From Calycina herbarum (lineage: Eukaryota; Ascomycota; Leotiomycetes; Helotiales; Pezizellaceae), in the NCBI GenBank assembly GCA_001414485.1, contig LLEY01000019.1:186001-250000 (forward strand): DNA of 64,000 nt, given 5' to 3'. Both the position numbers and the translations under genes were made by a program. Position 1 is the stretch's first letter, and every line of letters begins with the position of its first letter. Of this stretch, positions 41,663 to 55,979 are shown piece by piece. A model generated the notes under the pieces. The model saw nothing but the letters and a program-made list of their open reading frames with translations, was not told where the DNA came from and ran no database searches.

Positions 41663-44299
41663 TGAAGTTTCTACACTAATCAATAACTTCTTTCTTCCTT
41701 TCATTACTCTCGAAACGAAATTCGGTAGGCCGGCAGACAAATAGCATTTGGTATGGAGTATCGGTCTATCGTCCTTTTCGGGTCATATTTTTTTAGGTGG
41801 TGGATTTTGCTTTCTGACACAAAGTGTCTTCACATTCCGGGCGCATGGGCGAATCAGCACAACAATACTTGCTTATTCATGATGCATTGCATAGCGTTGG
41901 GGGGATTTTGCTTTGTTAGTATTTTGGGATGGGTGTTTGATGGGCGGATGGAGGGAGACGGAAAACCCTTTATATATTTGAATGGTGTTGGGATGAGGAG
42001 AAACTCGTACTACTACCTAGCCAACCTTGCAAACCAGCCAGTTAGGTATAGCTTAGTTTGCTTAGCGTATTTATTATTTTGGTGTACTTGCTGGGGAATA
42101 CCTATACGACATGATTTGTGACCTCGATGACATGTTCCATTTAAACAGGTTCTCATTCAAAATCAAACTCACGTCCACTCCATGAAATTGCAGTCTCAGG
42201 CAGGGAGGCACGGCATCCCAATCGCACCAAAGGCCAACAGTATGGCAATGCAAAGAGCCGTTGGAAAGGAATAAGGAGAGGTTTACTTTCTCAAAGATTG
42301 ACTTGAGCAGAGAGGTACAAGCGCAACTTCACAAGCATCCCACCTCCCATGTTGAAACTCAAGAGCATCACTATGCTTTCCAATGCTGCAACAAAACTCA
42401 AGTGTGTATGTGCAAAGCCATGAAGACTCAGACTTGGTTGGGCACCGATCCGATATTTTTTATCGCAAAATCGCGATATGTTATCGGTTCGCCACAATCC
42501 CGATAAGATTATTATCGTCGGAAAAGATTCCGATTATCGATACGATACATGTCGGGGTTTTGACGCTAGCTAGTGCTCTATGGGTCTAAATAATCACATG
42601 ACTTTTTACGTACAATTTGAATATTTACTTTCTGAAATTAAGCAGTGATTATCATTTGAAAAAGATTTATTCTCATTACATTACATGAGTAGTCTATTAA
42701 AACTATAAATAGGAATCATTTACTGTAAAAATTAAAAATAAACCATGTGACAGATTTTATAAAAGTCAAGGCTAATTATCGTCAGAAATCCGATATATAT
42801 ACATTACATTACTCTCTCTCACTACGAATCCCTGACTTAGTCATATCATAAACGCAATTCCAGTAATCCAATAATTTGAAAGCTTTATTTACTATCTAGA
42901 TATATCAAGTTACCTACTATCTAGTACTCTTATCTTTGTTACAATCTAAGAACTTCCTACTAGTATCCTTAATCCAGTTAACTAACCTAAACACTCTGGA
43001 ACAATGTAATTCAAGAGTTACAATTTACTGACTGGACTTGCTCTCTGATAGGCGAAAGTGGTAACATGATTGATTGATTGGTGGATAAAGTATACCACAG
43101 ATTTCTACAAGTACTACTCTGACTTATCTATCCCACGCCCTTCGACAATAAAATTCGACAATAAAATGCGACAATAAAAGCCCACAAATCCCACTTTTTC
43201 ATCAAACTCGAAATCGCAAGTAAACCATACTCGCCACTTTTTGGCCCCCCCCATCAATTAATTTACCCAGTAAGCCATCAAGCATCAAGCATCGAGTAAG
43301 CCAACCAAAGTTTGGGGGCCAAAGGAGGAGTTGTGAGGAAGCCAACACCCACGGAGTAAGCCATTCAGCATCGAGTGAGCCAACCCATCACGGACTGAGC
43401 CAACCCCATCCTCTTTCGACGAACCGACTTTGATAACCCACTCTGAGGCCCATCTATTCGTAAAGAATTTCAATCGCAAATCTGATCCCATCCCGGCAAA
43501 ACTCCAAATAGACCATGGGGCAAATATGACACCAAAACTCGCGTAAACCAAAGAGCAAATACACCAAAACGACCAAGTCTCGTCAGCAAGTCACCCACCT
43601 CCTACCATCGTGGCATCAAACTCAACGATGATTGCCAACAACAAAGACACAATACACATCAGACAAGGCAAAGTTTATATGCATGCTTTTTTTTTTGCTT
43701 CATTGATTGAATTTTCTCAACTGACTGACCGACTCGACTGGCTCGCAACCCCTACCCTTTCCACCACCACCACCAAAAGCTAATTCAACTCGCTCAACAC
43801 AAAAGCCAAGCAAATCTTCAAAGCAACGAAGAGGCAGCCACCATTCAACCCCATGCAACAAATGAAAAGGAGACAAAAAGATAAGTCATGAACTTCATAG
43901 CCTCGCAGTCAGTATCTCGCGCAATCTTCATTAAGTTGGGTGTGCCACACTCTAGCATATGATCCACCACCACCACCACCTGTAACAGCCAGTACATAGC
44001 AAAAGAGCAGAAAAAAACGACAAAAACGATCTAGTAAAAAAAAGGGGGAGAAATGTGACGCCGTTTTTTGAGGGGTGGTATGACCTGTATGTATGCAATG
44101 CTCCAAGTTTGACGCCAAAGACAAAGGAGATGTGAAGTTCAGGGCCTGCGTGTTTAATATAAAAAAATAAAAGAGATGTACAGGGTATCAAACACAATTT
44201 TGGGAATGTAGAAAACGCAATCGTCGAATGTAGTGCATCGCCAAAGCAGAAGAATTTGGTGGAACTTCTCCTGTTGGGACCGTTTGCTTGACTGGATTA
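41663..44299. other. Intergenic interval with repeat patches
   Basis: This 2.6 kb separates CDC4 from the zinc-finger gene; the two converge. It holds a palindromic block rich in tatcg/cgata (about 42447-42550). A+T-rich sequence covers 42600-43000, and there are three near copies of cgacaataaaa at 43143-43176. The heptamer gtaagcc occurs three times at 43270-43362 with gtgagcca and ctgagcca variants. A ccaccaccaccacc run lies near 43966. No gene is supportable. It looks like repeat remnants plus the 3' flanks of both genes. Confidence 0.45.
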
Positions 44300-45753
<1,454 letters not shown>

Positions 45754-47932
45754 ATTAGCGAGTACGGTTTTGGGGTCCGCTCAGATATGGCGGAAGAGGT
45801 AAAGAAGAATGAGCTTCTTTAGGGGAAGTTGAACGCTTGGATCAAGCGTTCGTCCAGCTTTTCAGATCAGATCCGGGAAGCTGGCGATGTCTCGAAGCTG
45901 GGAAATGTCTCGGGAAGCTGCTGTTGAAAGGTGATTCACAGTGTGTGGACAAAAAGATCCTCGTGGGCGTATGAGTGGCCAAACACCTGCTATTGTGATT
46001 GGGCAAAGGGGGAATTCCGCTGAAGCTGAAAGTCTCGGGTGAAGGTTGTTCTGTTGAGAGTCCTGCTTTAAAATATCAGTTTCGGTTGTAGCATAGCTGC
46101 TGGTGACGCGACGGCAAGAGATTTTCGGCTGGGGCCCAGCTGTGCCGGTTCACCGCCCATTGTCGCATTTTTGAAGAACAACATAGGTCAAGGTGAGTGG
46201 ATAGTATGTAAACATGCACCCACCCGGCCATTTTCAACTCGAAGATGGGTGGAATGACAACAAATAATAGTTAAGACTAACCTGGCTGACTTGTGATGTC
46301 CCACCACTGTGGACGCCGGGATACGAATGAGGAAAACGCACGGGCAATCCAAATAACCGACTAGATTGAGTCTCTTACTGAAACTTAGAAGTCTTTGAGA
46401 AAGTCGCAGCTAGGCACACTATTGCTAATTTCCAAGTCTACAAGGACAGAAGTTATGGGGTTGAGGAGCAAGGGTAGGAGGGCCGAGAAAATCAACGGCA
46501 ATCTGAGGCTTGATGAAGTGTCACCGAGAGAAGTTCGAATCACTACAATGTCTCCTTCTTCCTGGATGGTGCTGAACGGAATGGTGCAGTTTTTTAGGCA
46601 CGAACCAAAGGTTCGTCTGATGAAGTGACCTGTCGACTGGTTGGGCGTAAATAATAGCAATCGACCGGGTCAATCTCGAATCCGATTTGGCAAAGCACCC
46701 AGGTGACTTTCACTGCTAACACGACCCTGTTACAGGATATGTCTGCGAATATCAAAGAGATGGCGGGTCAAGCTATGTTCACTAATTCCCTGGTCGCCGA
46801 ATGTAGGTGGAATCGAAGGAAGGGTTCTCGTGGAATAAAGAGGTTGTGGTTTGAAGGTATGCCGGGTTTGAGATGTCGAGTGCGACGATCGAGGGGCGGG
46901 AGCTCAAGGTTTTCTTGTTGATTTGGGAAGGGCTGCGAAGAGCTGCGAAGGTCAGTAACTGCTTGCATTGAAACGCGGTCGAGTATTCACTTACATTGGG
47001 TATTGTCGGGTCGGAGTGGTTTGGGTGAATTCACTCCAGCGGTGAAGACGTGAAGGGAGGGTAGGAGGAAGCGCGCTTTTGACGGCGTGTTGATGTTGAT
47101 AGTTGAGGTGGAATTGAGGTTCTAAGGGTCTGGGGGCGGCGGATTCGATTGCTCGTAGCGTGTGTAGAAGCTCCCGGCTACCAGTTGGATGATGGGGCGA
47201 GGGCGAGGGCGAGGACCGGATCGCGATCCTAGCGGAGAGACCGACGATGTGGGTGGCGTAGGACGAGTTGGTTTGGGTGGTTTAGGTGGTTTAGGTGGTG
47301 AGAAGAGATGGTCGAGGATGATGGGATTGAGGAAGAGAAAGTACCAGACCCAGTACGTGTAAGGGTCAGGAAAGTTTCTGGTGCACGAAGAGAAGTCTAC
47401 TGTAGGCAAAGTATGGAACCTTGCGACTTTTTTTGTCGACCCAAGCAAGTCTTTTTTCAGGGCGGCGAGGGGATATGCGTGCTTGGGCTGAGTGGTGGCC
47501 TAAGGCAGGAAACCCACTAGCAGAGTGCCACGGGGGAGCAATTTAACCTGGTGAATCTTGAATATCTTGAATCTCTAGCTGCTTTGACAATACTGGTGAG
47601 AGTGATGAGGTCAGGGATGGAAAGGTGAAGGGCGATGGCGGGGGGGGGGAAGGATGATATGATGGTGATGGTGATGATGTGTTGGTGCTTGGTGCTTGGT
47701 CTTCCGTCTGCCGGGCAGGGGGGTGGTCGAGAGGAGGGACTCGGTAGGTGGAGGTTCGTATATTTCCAGAGACGCTTCGATCAAGGAGAGGCAGAAGCCG
47801 ACACCAGATGGGAGGCTCTTGATTCTTATGATTTGCGCAGATTGCTTCTACGAGGTATCGCCAGTCTCCAGTCTCCCATGCAATGCAGCAAAGAGCAGAG
47901 GGTCCCGGGGAGGGGTTTGTCGTTTGCCTAGG

Positions 47933-47974
47933 GGCATTGGCATTGGCATTGGCATTGGCATTGGCATTGGCATT
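47933..47974 (+). repeat. Hexanucleotide microsatellite (ggcatt) x7
   Basis: Seven perfect tandem copies of ggcatt, 42 bp. Non-coding context. A perfect hexamer run implies recent slippage and likely length variation between strains. Confidence 0.95.
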
Positions 47975-48115
47975 GATTCATGCTGGTCTTACTGTAGCGT
48001 AGCGTACTTGCACCTTGGACTTGGGACACGCTGCACTGTCTGTGGCATGGAAGGGCAGGGCAGGGCAGGGCAGGGTTCCTTCCTTCTAGAAGGTTTCCCC
48101 CTGGCCGAGGAAGGG

Positions 48116-48145
48116 ACCTACACCTACACCTACACCTACACCTAC
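48116..48145 (+). repeat. Hexanucleotide microsatellite (acctac) x5
   Basis: Five perfect tandem copies of acctac. A (gggca) pentamer run lies just to the left at about 48053-48075. Confidence 0.95.
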
Positions 48146-49512
48146 ATTCATACCTACTCTACTAGGCTCTATGAGGTAGCCAACTGCTGCCAGTAGACTG
48201 CTACTGTAACTCATCTGGATTGGTGGATCCTATTGAAGAACAGCTACGTTGAAGTGTGTCATAAGCTGGGGGTGCCCTTGGTTCAACGGTAATATCAGAG
48301 TAGAAATCAACCCTCAGAAGGACACGACTCCAGCTCTACTGCGATTGGCAAAGGTCCAATTCGTACTCGTACCATGACAACATGTTGGTTTATGGCTGTT
48401 TTGCCTTGCAACGGTAAAAGACGTGCTGCGGTAACAAGTTTTTTGTTTTGAGCCAAGCAATTCCAATTTCCAGGGTAGCTAAACATAGGCTCATGGTAGC
48501 ATAGGAGAACACCGGATATCCTGCAGTGTCCTCATAGAACGACTTGACGGTGTACTGGACTAGTACCAGACTCGGGAGATTCCCATCATCTTCCTTCTCC
48601 TCAACCGACTTCCTTGCACACAGATCTGAGAGGTCCTGTCCTCAATCACGCTTTCGACCTGTCGACTTCTCAGGCTACGGTACTCGTTACTTCTGCTACA
48701 TTGTACAAGCACTGAATACCTGAATACGGTACGAATGAGGTGTGGGAGGTTTAAAGTAGTTAAAGTAGAGATGGGCCTGTGCTCCGCAAGCTCATTCTTG
48801 CAAGTTACAGCTACAGTACGCTACTGTACAGATGGAAAGGCCGCAAGATGGGTCGACTTTGACCTTGTAACAGGCTGCCTTGAAACGCCGTCTCCAATTG
48901 TACTGGTTGGATCTTGTCTAGGTAAGCAATGGCAATGCAGCCAATACAAGATCGGTCTATACGCTCCCACTTGAGCGCTTAAGACACGACTTCCACAGGA
49001 ATAGCCCTCGACTACTGGCAACAAAGAGGAGAAGTCACACCAGATCCATTTCTGCTCTCTGAACGAGCTGTCCTTGGGAGAATCGGCTGCGCGGTGACGC
49101 TATCTCCATCTCTCTCTCGGAGCCAACACGGTCATCACATCATGGGGAGATGTGTAACGAAACAAAATGAGGACCTGCAGAGTTTGAGAGTCGAGGGCGC
49201 CACAAAGTGGTCTCTGCGGACTTGGTCCCAACTGGGAAATCATGAGCAGAGCATTTCCTGTAGGTTACTGTAGGTACGGAGTGGGCCGACCTCCCTCGAC
49301 GCACCCCGAAAATCATGTGTGGCTCGCCTCTTCCGCTTGGGCCGCATCCTGCGCTTTCACACCGCCTTCTTTCCAATCTGGGCACCGCCTCACTTTGGGC
49401 CTCTTGCACCGAAATATTTCCGTCCCCGGGCAGCCTTTCCACGCTTCTTCCAGAAGAATTCCTTTAGCGGCGCCTCAACGTTCCACTCCGAATCTCACCA
49501 GAGGCTTCCTTT

Positions 49513-49554
49513 CCTTTTCCTTTTCCTTTTCCTTTTCCTTTTCCTTTTCCTTTT
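49513..49554 (+). repeat. Hexanucleotide microsatellite (cctttt) x7
   Basis: Seven perfect tandem copies of cctttt, 42 bp, a pyrimidine tract. It is the third 6-bp repeat within 1.6 kb of the same gene-poor interval. Confidence 0.95.
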
Positions 49555-52500
49555 CAGTTTCAGTCTTCAAAGTCCTCACAAAACATACACACTCAACACC
49601 AGGGCGTATCAACGGATAATTGGATTCTAAAATGGAAATGGTCATCATGACACCTGATCGTCTTCTAGAAGCTCTTGCTGTGCTGCCACGCGATGCTCAG
49701 TCTGTGCAACTGGTCCTCTGCGGCACACGGAAATAAATTACCATGTTGCAACTGGGATTCATGCCTTGAACCCTATGGGACCGATATCAAGGGGACGGCC
49801 ACCGGATGGTGCAGAGCGGGCCAGTGGTTTGCTCTATTTATGGATCACGAACGAAATTCCAAATCTACCTCCGTACCCTCTTTCTGCAAAGCATCTCATT
49901 TCCTCCCTGATACGCCTATTTGCTTTACGCATCTACTAGTCTACTTTTCTACCCACACAGTCTGCTCTACACGCTAGGATTATGAGAAGATGAAACCAAA
50001 AAGGGATCATCTTGAGGAGGTATGGAGAGGCTCGAGCGTGTTTAGCTGCCACGAACTCGTCGGCCTCCTATTATGAGGCGCTACTAGGCGCCTCTCGCTC
50101 AATCCGTCACCTCGTGGAAAACTTTCTTTGGCGGCCTTCTTTTTTTCTCAAGTCCTTCTTCACCACCAAGCTTAGATCAGGGACACATCACAGCTTCGAG
50201 CTTTCGTTCACCTGCAAGGTCCGCAAACGTGGGGATTCGGCAAATAATGTACAACATCCACGAGTTGTGACGACACCAGTCGAATATTTCCAATGCGAAA
50301 ATGCTCCTCATTTCCACAAGCCGACTTCTCAACCAATCGAATGCCGAAATTCTAACCTCGGAAAATAGAGCTTCCAAGGTTTCCCACTACCATACAGTCA
50401 CCTGATCATCCCCCTTTTCCAAAGAAAGCAAAGAAGGACATATCCACCGACAGCCGTGGTTACGTATTCGTATTTCCTCTATCAATCTTTCTGTTCCCTG
50501 AAATACATGACCAAATTCCACACGGCTCTCCGGTTCTTCCTTGACGTGATGGCCCGATACTTCAGCTCAGCTCAGCTCGCATGGCAATCACTTCAGGATT
50601 CCCCGGACTCTACCCAAAGAATTTTGAAGTCATCATTCCGAGCGAGTCAAGGCGAGAAATCGGCGGCTGACATGAAAACGAAGCGAGGGTGCCCCTGAGT
50701 CGTAGATTTTCCACACCCAAACGAACCCCACTGCTTCTTATGGTATTATCAATGCTCAACCAGTGGCAGGGCTTCGTTGGTTCGGGTTCCTGGATTCTGC
50801 GACGGCGAGGGAGAGCACAGATCAGAAAGGGGACCTCGGGGATCCACAATCAGCGGGCCCATGGGACTTTCAGGGTCCCCTTCCACCTTCATGTTGTGGT
50901 TTGATCGAACTGCCGCCAGGGGGATTTCAAGGTTCTCACTCATCTGCCCATGGGCCCAAGTGGGCTCGCATGCTTGTTCGCATTACTCCGGACGCTAGAA
51001 GCCCCTTCTGGAAGCCTTCCTAAATGAGCCGAAACAGTTTCATACCGCCACCGCCACAACCCTCAGGCTCTTGGGGGTTCTACCCCTGGCCAAACGACTA
51101 CTTCAAATGACCGAGATGTTAATAAGTTGATTTATCAGTCCGTACCTTGTCTACCAGCCGCGTCTGTATATGATGACGCCTATCTTTCTTCGCTTTATTT
51201 CGTTACATGAGGTTCTTCTCACTTGCAAACAGGCTTATTGGTTTTCCTTCACTAGTGTCAGTGCTAGGCATTTTGAGGAACATGTCTCCATTATTATGGC
51301 GGGAGACGGAACGCAGGAAATCGACTCGTGTCCATCCACTTGGGACCGATCTTTTCTCCTTTGGTGGCCCCGATCGGCAGCCTCGTTTTTTACATCTCCC
51401 TCTCTCTGGCTCAAACCCTGCGCCGACAAATCTCCCCAAAGGAGTAATTCTATCCGTTTTCCAGCCAGGTTTGATGGACCTTATGAATGGAGACACATGG
51501 TCCTCGGAAGTCTTCCGGTCGGCAGAAAAGTGAAAAGGGGACTTGCAGAATGAGATCTCATTGTTGTTAAAGACTCAAGGTCACTAAAGCAGAATACATG
51601 AGACGCGTACGCTAGGGGAATTCGTACGGGGTAAAGTAAGATATTCTTTTTGGCTCATTCATCGGCATCGAAGCCCTCCAAAAATGGGTGTTCCAATAGG
51701 TATTGATGGTTGTAAGAACGAACATTGTGAGAACTGGTATATTCCAGCGTCATGGCATCTCCAGCACCAAATCCTTCATGCTTTGGATCACCTATTGCCT
51801 GGTCTTCCCTTCTGAAATCTCTTGCTCGGCGTAATCGTGTGGCAACTCAGCCAACTTGGTTACGTGGACACTTTTCTACTAACCCAAAATATGTCTAGGT
51901 GTTACTTGTGTGTGATTATCCATTACGTCTCATCAAGCAAAAACTGTCCGTATGCAACACAGCATACCCCGAGGAAACCATAGGCTCATCCCATACAACT
52001 CATCCGACTCTCTGTGACGTCCATCTGTCTCCGGACCCTTAGAAAATCAGTCAATGCCGAGTTACTTCGAGCGCCTCTTTTCTTCTAGAAGGGTTGGGAT
52101 CCATGCATAGAAGACATGGAACTAGCATCAAGCTTCTTTTCAACGTGGTAACGGTCCCAGGAAGTGGCCAGTGCCTTTGAACAACGATCTTGCTTCATGC
52201 GAGGAATACGCAAGGTGATCGTATCTTGTCCCAGCCCTCGAACGTTGGTTGTTAGGCATTTGGTGCCTAAAGTCTCGCTTTCTTTCGTATTAAGCCATGA
52301 CATGACATGGGTGAGACGGGAAGGCGACGATGCTGGGGTTTCATCTATGGACTTTTGGGGGATATTGCACCGTTGCGAGCGATGGAGTTTACGGTGGCCT
52401 TTTGACGGAGGGTGAGCTCCTTTTTGGAGAGGAGAAATGCATGTTCCGGAGCGTGGCTCAAGCGTGTCAACTTCTGATCTGCGTCTATGGCGATGGGCTC

Positions 52501-53735
52501 AGAGACATTTTTATGCCAGTGCGTGAACATGGACATCTTGGCAAGTGCTACGAAAGGACCGCGTTCTTCCCTCGTTTACAAGTAACGGCATTGGCTCTTT
52601 TTTTTTGGTTATAGGGCTATGTCTTCCCCTCCAAAAATGTCTCGGAGGTCAGAGCCGCGTGGTTTATGCATTCCAAGTTTAGCTTTTCTGATTTCGACCC
52701 TCCACAGAGTTTTCTTCCGAGGGTTGTGGTTTATTACGATTTTGGAGATGCGGGTTCTTTACGCATTTTGGATAACGGGCGCATTGGACATATTTTCTGG
52801 TTGATAATTAGAAACATAACTAAGCTAGTTTCTTGAGATTAGACAATCCATTTCTTTGCGTATTATTCGTAATTCTCATACATGTTTTGCGGAAAGTTAT
52901 ATATCATACCATGGAATAAGGCGGGGAGGGGGTTTTTTGAGACCATTTGTAGGTCACCTTCAAATAACCACATTGCTCTATCAAGTCTATTGGTAGGTGT
53001 TGCTGGAATCGCTTAGAATCAGTAACACGTGATCTAGAACATTCTAGAATTGTAAATTTGTATATAAATACATCCTTTCTCTTCCTCCATTTAAGAGGTT
53101 TGAGGCACAATGAAAGCATTTTTTCACAGTAGGTAACCTGCTAATAGCTCGATTTCTAAATTCGCTTGATACGGATCACAAGTTTGGAACCATATCTTCA
53201 TTCTCAAGTAAGAACCTCATTTCTTACTATCGATTTCCCAAATCAATTTTCATCCAAGCCATCAAGTAAGTCCTTTTCACATTATTTGAGTTTTACAGTT
53301 TGCCCTCAAGCTCTTTTGAGGGTTTGGCATGATTGACGCCATACCTGATGTATCATTTCAAAGTGCTCAGGTTCGTACCTACCTACCTAGCTCGTTGTTC
53401 CAACTTTTTAGGAGATTTCAAGTAAATTATCTTAAATATTTAGAAAAGCTTAAAATTAACATCGACCTTTAGAACAATCAACTTCGATTGCCCCAAATTA
53501 TCTAGGTTAATGGCTTGAATTCCCCTAGAAAGTTGGAATAATGGCTAAGCAACTCTTTGTTGGGATTATTTTCTTTGTACAGTACGCCCAAAAATAAATA
53601 GAATGCTATCCACATCATTAACAATGATATTGCAGACACACAAGAGCAGTAATCCCATTGTCAAATATTCGAGTAAATCTCATTTCCTACACTGCCCCAT
53701 TCTAACCCAGATACTAGACCAAAAAAAAAGCCAAA

Positions 53736-54104
53736 ATGTGTGAACAAACCATATTTGAATACCCAGGTTGCAAGTGCAAGGGAGCAGACGAGATCAAACC
53801 ATGTAACAACAGACTCAAGCCTCTAGCACCAGAAAAAATTGCCGACCAGGCCGTTTTTATCTCGGAAGGATGTAAGTATCACGAATCAGAAGAAGTTAAA
53901 CCTTTCGATGCGCTTGGTATCAAAGTCTACGTCATCGATACCGAGGAAGTTACACCCTTGGACAGACGCTATCAGGAAGGGGATCGATGCACTGGAGTTC
54001 ATCTTCTCCGAGATCTGGTTCCTTGGTTTGGGAGTTGTGATCGCCATGAGAAGAGTCATCACAAGAAGGCATCAAGAACCAAGGAGAAGGGGATGAGGAG
54101 GTGA
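53736..54104 (+). CDS. Small Cys-rich protein, unknown function
   Basis: A single 122-codon frame starts at an ATG preceded by an A-run (caaaatg context, favourable for fungi). The protein begins MCEQTIFEYPGCKCKG, with cysteines at 2, 12, 14, 23 and 46, a later GDRC and GSCDRH, and a very basic tail (HEKSHHKKASRTKEKGMRR). It has no signal peptide, so it is unlikely to be a secreted effector. An opening of the type MCxQTI-x-YPxC occurs in a diffuse group of small ascomycete proteins, possibly metal-binding; that recollection is weak. It stands alone in a gene-poor interval. The absence of introns and of a matching partner leaves some doubt. Confidence 0.55.
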   Translation: MCEQTIFEYPGCKCKGADEIKPCNNRLKPLAPEKIADQAVFISEGCKYHESEEVKPFDALGIKVYVIDTEEVTPLDRRYQEGDRCTGVHLLRDLVPWFGSCDRHEKSHHKKASRTKEKGMRR

Positions 54105-54871
54105 CAGCTAGTGAGTGCTCCGAAGTGGAACAGGCTGATGAAAATTGTGACTTCCCTTACTAGACGGTACTGGGATGAGATCTCGCTCACTTTCTAGTAC
54201 GAAATAGGGCAGGAAGCAGGAAGGTAGTTAACCTTGCAATTGGGCAAAACAATGGTATTTATTGTCGACGACCCAAAATGAAATAAAAATGGCAAATGTA
54301 AAATGAAGGTTATTATAACACCCGAGTTACAGTAAAACCAATCCCATCAAAAGTTATTTTCCATCACAGAGTGAGACACAAGAGTGAGACAAACAATAAA
54401 AAACGACCTCCAATTTAAGATGCTCGGTCAATCCTCCGTATCCATACTCTTAAAAGTCTAGGACCATTAGATATATTGTTCAAGGGGGTTTGAGGTAATC
54501 AGGAAGCTCATATTCTAATTCTTCTAGACATCTTCGAACAATATTTTTGATTATTCTACAGCCGCCAGTAGACTGTTTTGCACAATCGAAAGTACAGGAT
54601 GTTCCCATGCATATCAACTTCATTTCTGATTTAGTAGCGAGACATAACCTTGCATATGCACTTATTTCCGGTCTGGAGAACCCTCATTCCCACCTTTTGT
54701 AGATAGCACCCCTTTTTGTCTTAGGACTAACAGATAGGTAAAGTGAAGTCGATTCCCAGGTCCTAGAGACCGGCTTCGTTACTTCTACTGGCAAAGAGCA
54801 GACATAAGTACTATAATCATGTAATGATTCCCTAGGACTGAAGAGCATAGAAACCCAACTGGTAATCTCCA
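54105..54871. other. Intergenic interval
   Basis: About 0.75 kb between the small Cys-rich ORF (+) and PEX11-family gene (-), convergent. A+T-rich with no supportable gene or repeat. Confidence 0.4.
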
Positions 54872-55979
54872 TCAACTCAGGCTCAGGCTCTCCCACACCT
54901 CTCCCAAACCAATCAGCGAACTCAATGCCCCCGCGACAGCTGTGACGACACCGCTAACATCCACCCAACCCACAACCTTCCCAGGAATACAGACATCCAA
55001 GACATCACAAACAAATCGTCTCTTCAACAAGTCCCTTTCCATCGTTCTCTTCTCCATTAGTTTATTCGCTTGTAGTTTCTCTTTCTCGTATCTGCTCCTC
55101 TCTAGTCTTGCGGACAATTCGGGGTCCTTTGAAGTCGATTGAGGTGTCTTCTAAAGGAAATTAATCAGTATCGGAATCGTCCCGCGAAGACCCAACATAT
55201 TGGAGATAGGAATGGTCAACATACTGGTGGGACCGGCGGAGGTCCATAGTCTTCGGGGGAAAAAAGTGCTGAGAGATGCAAAAGAATGGAACAGATCAAA
55301 CTGTAAAACCAGAATTTGTTTCCCTCAACGACACAAAAAGAGGTGAGTCCCGGTGTGGGGTAAATTCCAGTGATGTCCAACTACCATAATACGTTAGCTC
55401 TTTATTATTTTTTCTGGATCACCATCTTATATGCATCCCTCATTTCACCTCTCCCCGGGATCCTTTCTCAAGAATACACAAATCCCACGGAATCAAAGAT
55501 TGAAAGGAGAATAAGAAAAAAGACTCACCAAAGTCGCACTCTCCAACCCCAGATAAGCACCCATGAAAGAAAATTTCCCGACCTGCAAAACACTCAAGAA
55601 ACCACTCCTCTCATTCACCCCACCAATCACCTCAATCGCTTTCGTAAATTGCCCCAAAAAACGGAAGAAGCGGAAGAATCTTCTCCCCATGGCAAACTGA
55701 TTTCGCGACAGTGAATAGAGTGCCACATCCTTCGGGCTGTGGGCGAGGATTGTTGTGAGAGCCAGGATCTGGGCAAGGGATTGGAGAAGACGGAGTATTT
55801 TCTCTAGCGCAACTGGAAGGAGAACATCACGATTAGTATGTGACTTTGGCAAAGATGAGGGAAGTAGAGCATATATTCTCCTTCATGGTTTCTCATCTAG
55901 GCACACTCTGGAAAATGGAGGAATCAAGGGACATACCGGCATCACTAGTGAACCTCAAAAAGTGATGGAACCCGGACAT
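54872..55979 (-). CDS. PEX11-family peroxisomal membrane protein (four exons)
   Basis: Peroxisomal membrane protein that elongates and divides peroxisomes. Exons 55937-55979, 55529-55812, 55225-55380 and 54872-55150 close in phase to 253 residues. The start is MSGFHHFLRFTSDA. Joined across intron 1 it reads ALEKILRLLQSLAQILA, the amphipathic N-terminal region typical of Pex11. Next comes FAMGRRFFRFFRFLGQFTKA. Exon 2 ends GAYLGLESATL and exon 3 continues LDITGIYPTPGL, then VEGNKFWFYSLICSILLHLS, a classic Pex11 hydrophobic segment. The last exon has a charged helix (ERSRYEKEKLQANKLMEKR), then CDVLDVCIPGKVVGWVDVSG and VVTAVAGALSSLIGL, matching the conserved C-terminus. The 124- and 148-nt introns are longer than average but have sound signals (TACTAAT branch in intron 1). 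It most resembles the PEX11C-type branch; the subtype is uncertain. Confidence 0.85.

Larger units (their letters stand above)
45754..53735. other. 8 kb gene-poor interval upstream of the zinc-finger gene
   Basis: Base composition is ordinary, unlike the A+T-rich decayed zones. Yet no open frame resembles a protein; the longest (166 codons at 47696) is made mostly of simple repeats. The interval contains the microsatellites listed separately. It most likely contains long 5' regulatory sequence and perhaps an untranslated leader with introns for the C2H2 gene, plus unannotated non-coding transcription units. I cannot define any promoter element from the sequence alone. Confidence 0.45.

Noticed and set aside
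47696..48196. 166-codon plus-strand frame
   Set aside because: Much of it translates simple repeats (Gly-Ile and Tyr-Thr runs from hexamers). Not a gene.
48275..48345. tRNA-like stretch with ggttcaacgg
   Set aside because: The putative A- and B-box words are not at correct spacing and no cloverleaf could be drawn.
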